Below are positions 58,533 to 64,000 of a DNA stretch of 64,000 nucleotides, in pieces. Position numbers and translations under genes: made by a program. How positions within the stretch are numbered: position 1 is the first letter of the stretch; each line of letters begins with the position of its first letter. The notes below the pieces were generated by a model, which had not been told where the DNA came from, made no database searches, and worked only from the letters and a program-made list of their open reading frames with translations. Source of the DNA: Clostridia bacterium (lineage in GTDB: Bacteria > Bacillota > Clostridia > Oscillospirales > CAG-272); NCBI GenBank assembly GCA_017536475.1, contig JAFXHH010000002.1, positions 1 to 64,000 on the forward strand, read 5' to 3'.

Positions 58533-59410
58533 TTCAGATACCCCCTTCCCTCGACCTCGTGTATAAACATTTCCTCAAAATCCATCGGCATCTGCTCGAT
58601 TACCGCAGGATTCAAGGCTTCAAGCATCGATTTCATCTGCGCCTGCTGTCCCTCGAGCACAATGCGTACAAACCGTCCGTTTCTCTCAAGCGAAACCACG
58701 GGAAGCGCCGAGAACATAGCGTCCGAGATCTCGTTGGTAAAGGCAAGCTGGAACTTGCAGTAGCGGTCGACTCGCTCGGCAATATCTCCCGACGATGCAA
58801 CGGTCATCTTGTCAATGAGTGCATAGCAATCGCAAAAATCCTCAAGCTCGCGCAGCGAATGGCTCGAGATGATAACGCCCGTACCATCCTCCTCAACCGC
58901 CTTGTTTATCGCCTTCTTGAAGGCAAGACGCGCCAGAGGGTCAAGACCGTCAAAAGCCTCGTCAAGCAAGAGATATTTGGGTCTGACCGCAAGCGCCAAC
59001 GCTACGTAAAGCTGGCGTCTCATTCCCTTCGAAAAGTTGCGTATCGGCTTCTTTTCGTCAAGGTCGAACTCGGTCATATAGCGATCAAATACCTCATAAT
59101 CCATCTTGGGATAAAAGACCTTATACATCTGATATAGGCTTCTGCCCGTGGTGTGGATCGTGTAGTACGGGTCGTCGGGCAAAAAGAATATCTTGCCTCT
59201 CGCGCCTTCTTCTGTAAGGCTTTCGCCGTCGCAGAGGAACTCGCCCTCCGTGGCGGTGTATACTCCCGAGATAAGTCGCAGAAGCGTGGTCTTTCCCGCG
59301 CCGTTTATTCCGACAAGACCCATTACGCTGCCCTCGTTAAGCGAAAGGTTAACGTTTTCAAGTATCTTTTTCTGACCGATGAAATGGGTCAGATTTTTAA
59401 TCTCTAACAT
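58529..59410 (-). CDS. ABC transporter ATP-binding protein
   Basis: A 293-residue ATPase: Walker A GINGAGKTT, signature NFSKGMRRQ (with Lys and Met rather than SGGQ, as in YtrB/EcfA-type drug systems), Walker B YLLLDEAFDGLD, and H-loop ISSHSLREL. The C-terminal 80 residues are a beta domain. ATG 59410 follows GAGGAGGTGT and overlaps the end of the GntR gene by 7 bases. Confidence 0.9.
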   Translation of the reverse strand: MLEIKNLTHFIGQKKILENVNLSLNEGSVMGLVGINGAGKTTLLRLISGVYTATEGEFLCDGESLTEEGARGKIFFLPDDPYYTIHTTGRSLYQMYKVFYPKMDYEVFDRYMTEFDLDEKKPIRNFSKGMRRQLYVALALAVRPKYLLLDEAFDGLDPLARLAFKKAINKAVEEDGTGVIISSHSLRELEDFCDCYALIDKMTVASSGDIAERVDRYCKFQLAFTNEISDAMFSALPVVSLERNGRFVRIVLEGQQAQMKSMLEALNPAVIEQMPMDFEEMFIHEVEGRGYLK

Positions 59411-59751
59411 TCGCCGTACACCTCCTCTATCCAATCAATAAGCGTTTGTTTTTCTATGCCCATATCGCGAAGCGCCGCTATCACCGACCGCTTGTCAGGC
59501 TGCTCTGCGGCCTCCTCTTTTCCATACGTAACAAAGGCTCCCTTCTTCGGCAGCGAGCAAATAAGCCCCTCTTTTTCAAGCGTTGCATAAGCTCTCGCTA
59601 TCGTGTTGGGATTTACTCCAAGCTCTCCTGCCGCCTCTCTGACCGAGGGGAGCTTATCGCCGTTTTTATAAATTCCGAGCTTGATATATTCCTTGAAGCG
59701 CGCGGCGACCTCGAGATAAACGTCCTGTTTTCCCGAAAAATTCAGCTGCAT
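59404..59751 (-). CDS. GntR-family regulator, YtrA type
   Basis: A 115-residue regulator: winged helix (YLEVAARFKEYIKLGIYKNGDKLPSVREAAGELGVNPNTIARAYATLEKEG) with a short 40-residue C-terminal dimer domain, the YtrA subgroup. Usually represses its own operon, here the ABC ATPase and membrane protein that overlap it downstream. ATG 59751 follows GGGAGGC. Its leader carries three 9-bp direct repeats. Confidence 0.9.
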   Translation of the reverse strand: MQLNFSGKQDVYLEVAARFKEYIKLGIYKNGDKLPSVREAAGELGVNPNTIARAYATLEKEGLICSLPKKGAFVTYGKEEAAEQPDKRSVIAALRDMGIEKQTLIDWIEEVYGEC

Positions 59752-59782
59752 TTTCCAAGCCTCCCTTCTTTCAAAATTGTTA

Positions 59783-59810
59783 ATCTGTATTATCTGTATT
59801 ATCTGTTTCA
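59783..59810 (-). promoter_or_regulatory. Three direct repeats in the GntR leader
   Basis: ATCTGTATT, ATCTGTATT, ATCTGTTTC (plus strand) occur head-to-tail every 9 bases between the -10 box and the ribosome site. A likely regulator-binding array, one helical turn minus one base per unit. Confidence 0.6.
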
Positions 59811-59815
59811 ACTGT

Positions 59816-59844
59816 ATTATAGCATACTGAATATTCATTGTCAA
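59816..59844 (-). promoter_or_regulatory. Promoter of the GntR/ABC operon
   Basis: On the minus strand: TTGACA (59844-59839), 17-base spacer, TATAAT (59821-59816). Confidence 0.85.
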
Positions 59845-59884
59845 GCCCTTTTGAAAAATTTTTTATAGATAAGGGGTTTGTGGG

Positions 59885-59918
59885 CAAAAAACACCCGCCG
59901 AGGCGCTCTCGGCGGGTG
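59885..59918 (-). terminator. Terminator of the Ig-like/phosphatase operon
   Basis: On the minus strand, CACCCGCCGAG-agcgc-CTCGGCGGGTG followed by TTTTTTG, about 95 bases past the stop at 60011. Confidence 0.85.
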
Positions 59919-60010
59919 AATATTCAATTTGCTGTTCGTTTGGTTGATGCTGCACAGATAGCCGTTTTCCTGCCACTTTGGCGGAATTGCTTTCTTGCGT
60001 CTCATTTTTC

Positions 60011-61111
60011 TCAACCAAGCTGATCGAGCGAGGCAACGACGACCACCTTCACGGTCTTCTCTGTCTTGTTGCCGGTCGAGTCGGTGGCGGTTATCGTGAG
60101 AGTGTGCTCACCTTCGGCAAGTCTGCCTCGGTTGTCGAGCGCGCCCTCGGACCACTCAAAAATCGTCTCAAGCTCGCCGTCGGTGTCATCGGTCGCGGAA
60201 ATATCAAGCAGACATCTCGTGCCTACAAGCGCGCTGATCGTCTCGGCTGTCCAGTTGATCTCGGGCGCCGTTACGTCCTTTTTGCCTACGGTCACGATAA
60301 GCGTGATCTCCGAATGGTTGCCTGCCGCATCGGTCGCCTTTACGGTGCAGGTGTGCTGTCCTGCAACGAGAAGCCCGTTCTCGTCAAGCGCTCCGTCCGA
60401 CCAGATATACTCGGGAGTGATCGCTCTCTCCTCGTATTCGTCCCAGACGGTGAGATCGAGCTCGAGAGTCTTGCCCTCGGTGGTGCTGATCGCATTCTCT
60501 CCATTATAGGTAATAACGGGAGCAACGGTGTCTGCTTCCTTCATATTAAATGTTATGCTATCGATATAAACGGTGGTGCTTTCGTTATCTGTGAAACGGA
60601 AGCCGAAGTTGACGGGCTTGAAATATCCGTTCTCATCGGCAAAGCAAGCCATGCCCTCCGACTTGGATATATTATCTCCGTCCTTGGTAAGAGTGACGTC
60701 GATCCACGCCTCTGTTGCAGACGGCACCACTCTGGAGATCCAAGAATAACCTGCGTCATCGGTGATCCTGATCTCTTTGACGTTAGCCGTACAGTAGACT
60801 CTGAACGTGATAGACTCGATCGCGTTAACCACGACCTTTTTCTCACTCAGATCAAGAGTGATACCCGTGGCTGCGGTATTGGTCAACGCAAGAACGTAAC
60901 CCGAATAGCCCTCGGGAACCTCTGCCGCTGCCGCCTCCTCGGCGGTCATCATATTAAAGCCGTTGACATGCAAGCAAGTGACACCCTCAAGCTCTTCACC
61001 GTAGGGGATCTCTTCCTTGCCTGCTCCGTCCTCAAACGACGCGGCGTAGATCGAAACCGAAGAAAGAAGCAGCGAAAGAACAACAATAGTTGCAACAACT
61101 ATTCTTCTCAT
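60011..61111 (-). CDS. Secreted protein with Ig-like domains
   Basis: A 366-residue exported protein. Signal peptide (MRRIVVATIVVLSLLLSSVSIYA, cut near AYA-S), a beta-sandwich of about 165 residues resembling a carbohydrate-binding module (FRVYCTANVKEIRITDD...VYIDSITF), then two tandem Ig/HYR-like repeats, each ending in ATDAAGNHSE or ATDSTGNKTE. No C-terminal anchor. It begins one base after the phosphatase gene, so the two are co-translated and probably act together outside the cell. Confidence 0.8.
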   Translation of the reverse strand: MRRIVVATIVVLSLLLSSVSIYAASFEDGAGKEEIPYGEELEGVTCLHVNGFNMMTAEEAAAAEVPEGYSGYVLALTNTAATGITLDLSEKKVVVNAIESITFRVYCTANVKEIRITDDAGYSWISRVVPSATEAWIDVTLTKDGDNISKSEGMACFADENGYFKPVNFGFRFTDNESTTVYIDSITFNMKEADTVAPVITYNGENAISTTEGKTLELDLTVWDEYEERAITPEYIWSDGALDENGLLVAGQHTCTVKATDAAGNHSEITLIVTVGKKDVTAPEINWTAETISALVGTRCLLDISATDDTDGELETIFEWSEGALDNRGRLAEGEHTLTITATDSTGNKTEKTVKVVVVASLDQLG

Positions 61112-61112
61112 A

Positions 61113-62306
61113 TTACTTTGCCTCCTCGAGAAGAATGTCGCGGATCGCCTGGATCTCCTCTGCGGTTATTCCGCAGGAGAGCAGATAATTCTCTACCTTT
61201 TCGGCAAAGGAGTAACCCTTGTAAGAGGTGTTAAGATAGTTATAGGTTGCCTGAATATTGCTTCTGATCGCCTCTATACTTGCATTGTCGAGCGTTCCCG
61301 TTACCGAGAAGATCGAAAGCTCGTAATCCATCATAATATCGTTCTTGCCCACTCCAACAAGTCCTTGAAGCAGCAACACGATGGTTCCCGTACGGTCGCG
61401 TCCGAGCGAGCAATGGATATATACGGGATAATTTGCGGGGTCGGTGAAAACTCTTATCTCATCGGCAATTATCTCTTTGCCCTTTTTGTCGGTTATTCCC
61501 TTGTCCCCGATATAATATCTTCCGTCGAGGTTGACATACTTTATGTCATCTCCAAGAGGAGATTTAACACCTGCGCCGCCCTCGCCTACGGTACGAAGGT
61601 CAAGGTCGGTCTTTATTCCAAGAACGTCGTGGAAGGTAGCAATGCCGTTGGCTGTGATCTCCTCAAGCTTGCCTCCGCGATAGATCATTCCCTGCTTCAT
61701 TCGTCCGCCGTCGAGCGTGTCGTGTCCGCCCGCATCTCTGGTGTTGCTCACTCCCTCGACCTCGATGGTTCTGGGACTCTTCGCGGTTCTGAAGGAATGC
61801 ACCGAGCTTCTGACAGTTTTCTCTGCACCCACTGCATCTATCTGCCAATAATAAGTCTTACCTGTAAAGAGCGTGGATACTGTGAGCGTATTTTCGTTTA
61901 CAAGATAGCTTTCTACCTCGGACATATCCTCGTCAACAGAAAGATACACTCTGTAATAATCTGCCCATTCAACCGCTTCCCATTCAAGAACGACGGGGAT
62001 CGGATAGTATATATCTGCATGCTGATAAAACTCGCTGGAATCGGTCTTTTTCCAGTTGAAATCTTTCCACCAGCCGTATACGTTCTCGTTCGCGAGAACT
62101 ATCTTGGAATTATCCTCGGGCGATATCACGGCAATATCCTCGGCGGTCTCCTCTGTGGTCTCGCCGCTTGTCGTGCCCACTGCGGTGGTCTCTTCGGTGG
62201 TCGTTGCTTGAGTAGTCATATCGGTCCCCTCTCCTTGTCCTTTATCGCAAGCCGCAAATGAGAGCAGCATCGCCGCAGACAAGATAAAAATGAGTAGTTT
62301 TTTCAT
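61113..62306 (-). CDS. Lipoprotein tyrosine-type phosphatase with FN3-like domain
   Basis: A 397-residue exported lipoprotein. Signal with lipobox SFAAC (Cys20), Thr/Glu-rich linker (about 25-58), an FN3-like domain (about 95-175), then a tyrosine-phosphatase domain. The P-loop is HCSLGRDRTG (catalytic Cys and Arg), and the family N-terminal motif is VSNTRDAGG...GMIYRGGKL. Extracytoplasmic substrates could be phospho-proteins, phosphoinositides or other phosphate esters. The ribosome site is GAAAGGAACAAGGG. It is followed directly by the Ig-like gene. Confidence 0.88.
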   Translation of the reverse strand: MKKLLIFILSAAMLLSFAACDKGQGEGTDMTTQATTTEETTAVGTTSGETTEETAEDIAVISPEDNSKIVLANENVYGWWKDFNWKKTDSSEFYQHADIYYPIPVVLEWEAVEWADYYRVYLSVDEDMSEVESYLVNENTLTVSTLFTGKTYYWQIDAVGAEKTVRSSVHSFRTAKSPRTIEVEGVSNTRDAGGHDTLDGGRMKQGMIYRGGKLEEITANGIATFHDVLGIKTDLDLRTVGEGGAGVKSPLGDDIKYVNLDGRYYIGDKGITDKKGKEIIADEIRVFTDPANYPVYIHCSLGRDRTGTIVLLLQGLVGVGKNDIMMDYELSIFSVTGTLDNASIEAIRSNIQATYNYLNTSYKGYSFAEKVENYLLSCGITAEEIQAIRDILLEEAK

Positions 62307-62354
62307 ACCCTTGTTCCTTTCAAAAAAAACAAATTAATTCGGGATGCAGGTAGG

Positions 62355-64000
62355 TCATTGCTTCATAGTCATTTCGCCGTAGGACGGCAGAGGCCAGGTC
62401 TTTGAGGGTACTATTCCCTCCATTTCGTCGACGACCTGTCTGAGCTCGGTCATTATCGGTCTGACATTCTCTTTATAAGCCATAGCTGACTCGGCGTAAT
62501 GCTTTTTATGTGTGCGCTCGCGATCTGCCGACATTGCAGCCGTTTTCAGCTTTTCGGCAAGGTCGTACGCTCTCGCATTCAGATCTGACAGCTTACGGAT
62601 TATCGTCTTTTCAAGAACTGCTCCGTTATTTGTCTCAAAGATCTTCATTTTGTTCTTGGCGATCTCAGCAAGCTCACCTACGTACTCCTCGACTGCGGGA
62701 ATTATCTTCTTATTGGCGATATCGACCATGGTCTTTGCCTCGATGTCTATCACCTTTGAGTAGTTTTCAAAATATATCTCTTCTCTTGCGCGAAGCTCGA
62801 CCTCGCTCATAACTCCGAATTCGGTAAAGAGCTTGACGTTCTTTTCTGCCGTCAGACACGAGAAGGAATCCACGCTCGTCCTCATATTGAGAAGTCCGCG
62901 GCGCTCTGCCTCCTCGGGCCAAGCCGACGAATATCCGTTGCCGTTGAAGATTATTCTGTGGTGCGCCTTGAAGGTCTCCTTTATCAGCGCTCTCGCCTCG
63001 GTCTCAAGGTCGGCTGCGCCCTCAAGCTTGTCGGCAAAATCCTTGCACACCTTGGCAACCGCCGTATTTATGACGATATTGGACATTGCGATATTCTGCG
63101 ACGAGCCTACCATTCTGAACTCGAACTTATTACCCGTAAAGGCGAACGGAGAGGTTCTGTTTCTGTCGGTCGAGTCGTAACGGAAGGTGGGAACGCTGGG
63201 AACTCCGAGGTCCATCGTCTTTTTACCCCTGCTCAAATAGTCGGTATCTCCCACGATCGCATCGATAAGCTCCTCGAGCTCGTCTCCAAGGAACATAGAA
63301 ACTATGGCAGGAGGCGCCTCGTTAGCACCGAGTCGATGATCGTTTCCGGGCGTTGCCGCCGACAGACGAAGAAGGTCCTGATAATCGTCGACAGCCGCTA
63401 TAACTGCGGCAAGGAAGAGCAAAAATTGCGTGTTCGACGCAGGGTTTTTGCCTGCAGACAGAAGATTTTTGCCCGTATCCGTTCCAATAGACCAGTTGTT
63501 ATGCTTACCCGAGCCGTTTATACCCGCATAGGGCTTTTCGTGAAGCAAGGCAACAAGCCCGTGTCGCTCTGCAACCGTTTTCATAGTCTCCATAATTATG
63601 AGGTTCTGGTCAACGGCGACGTTGGTATTGGCAAATATCGGTGCAAGCTCGTGCTGTGAGGGCGCTACCTCGTTGTGCTTGGTCTTGGAATTGATTCCAA
63701 GCTTCCAAAGCTCGCGGTCGAGATCCTCCATATACGCGCCGATCTTGGTCTTAAGGTGTCCGTAGTAATGATCCTCGAGCTGCTGCCCCTTGGGCGCGGG
63801 GGCACCGAAAAGGGTTCTGCCCGTATAGAGCAGGTCGTCGCGTTTGTCGTAATATTCTTTGTTGATAAGGAAATATTCCTGCTCTGCGCCGACCGAGGTA
63901 TTGACTCTCGTTGCGGTCGTATCGCCAAAGAGGGCAAGAATTCGCAAAGCCTGCTCGCTTATCGCATCCATAGAGCGCAGAAGCGGTGTTTTGGTATCAA
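62355..64000 (-). CDS. glnN: Glutamine synthetase type III (GlnN), 5' end beyond window
   Basis: The last 548 residues of a GSIII of about 700; the frame runs off the right edge (upstream of the internal Met at 63971 it continues DTKTPLLRS). Seen: AEQEYFLI substrate-binding Glu, NEVAPSQHELAPIF, GSGKHNNWS, ANEAPPAIVS and the ATP-site FRMVGSSQNIA. Makes glutamine from glutamate and ammonia as a dodecamer; the main ammonia-assimilating form in many gut anaerobes. Confidence 0.95.
   Translation of the reverse strand, partial: DTKTPLLRSMDAISEQALRILALFGDTTATRVNTSVGAEQEYFLINKEYYDKRDDLLYTGRTLFGAPAPKGQQLEDHYYGHLKTKIGAYMEDLDRELWKLGINSKTKHNEVAPSQHELAPIFANTNVAVDQNLIIMETMKTVAERHGLVALLHEKPYAGINGSGKHNNWSIGTDTGKNLLSAGKNPASNTQFLLFLAAVIAAVDDYQDLLRLSAATPGNDHRLGANEAPPAIVSMFLGDELEELIDAIVGDTDYLSRGKKTMDLGVPSVPTFRYDSTDRNRTSPFAFTGNKFEFRMVGSSQNIAMSNIVINTAVAKVCKDFADKLEGAADLETEARALIKETFKAHHRIIFNGNGYSSAWPEEAERRGLLNMRTSVDSFSCLTAEKNVKLFTEFGVMSEVELRAREEIYFENYSKVIDIEAKTMVDIANKKIIPAVEEYVGELAEIAKNKMKIFETNNGAVLEKTIIRKLSDLNARAYDLAEKLKTAAMSADRERTHKKHYAESAMAYKENVRPIMTELRQVVDEMEGIVPSKTWPLPSYGEMTMKQ

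Overview
The window looks like chromosomal DNA of an anaerobic, gut-type Gram-positive Clostridia member of moderate G+C content. No rRNA is present, so nothing finer than class is claimed. The evidence is strong AGGAGG-type ribosome sites, many TTGACA-17-TATAAT promoters, a SCIFF peptide with its radical-SAM maturase, a type III glutamine synthetase, and a rubrerythrin/ferritin/rubredoxin set under an Rrf2 regulator. Genes are densely packed in short operons, often separated by perfect hairpin terminators that serve convergent genes on both sides.

Layout. 1-3.7 kb: tail of an unknown gene, an alpha/beta hydrolase, and a KdpD-like/KdpE-like two-component pair with no kdpFABC. 3.8-7.6 kb: an XRE regulator fused to a repeat-built beta-solenoid-like domain, then an ArsR sensor, a free HMA metallochaperone and a P1B metal-efflux ATPase. 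7.7-11 kb: an operon of creatinase-like M24 protein, ASRT-family protein and creatininase-family amidohydrolase, divergent from an AraC regulator. 11-19 kb: BspA-type LRR lipoprotein, small membrane protein, DUF6472-like protein, cytidine deaminase, HD protein, small TM2-like protein, Ca2+ P-type ATPase and citrate synthase. 19.3-30.7 kb: GH28, CDF transporter, ComM-like ATPase, a second LRR lipoprotein, nrnA, rbfA, an unknown 306-aa protein, lipase, a GH-like protein and threonine aldolase. 30.8-32.8 kb: rubredoxin, ferritin, rubrerythrin and Rrf2. 32.9-41.3 kb: a beta-propeller gene broken by an in-frame amber codon, SGNH lipoprotein, tpiA, pgk, MATE, DJ-1/PfpI and CPBP.

41.5-43.1 kb: tRNA-Arg(CCG) and tRNA-Gln(CTG) face each other across a small A+T-rich interval with two orphan genes. 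Downstream of each tRNA lie structured, tRNA-like 3'-end copies matching that same tRNA. 43.4-49.1 kb: Na/phosphate transporter with PhoU domain, unknown protein, Orn/Lys/Arg decarboxylase, SCIFF maturase and the SCIFF peptide. 49.2-52.2 kb: one 994-residue reading frame joining an MFS sugar transporter to a complete GH2 glycosidase. 52.3-59.8 kb: heterodimeric ABC exporter plus MATE pump, facing a GntR(YtrA-type)/ABC-ATPase/membrane operon. 60-64 kb: secreted Ig-like protein with a lipoprotein tyrosine phosphatase, then type III glutamine synthetase running off the end.

The best candidates for new biology are the MFS-GH2 fusion, the tRNA-linked 3'-end elements, the SCIFF peptide lacking the expected Thr acceptor, the rhodopsin-free ASRT operon, the HTH/solenoid regulator and the amber-split propeller. 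All function calls are from reading motifs by eye; no database search was run.
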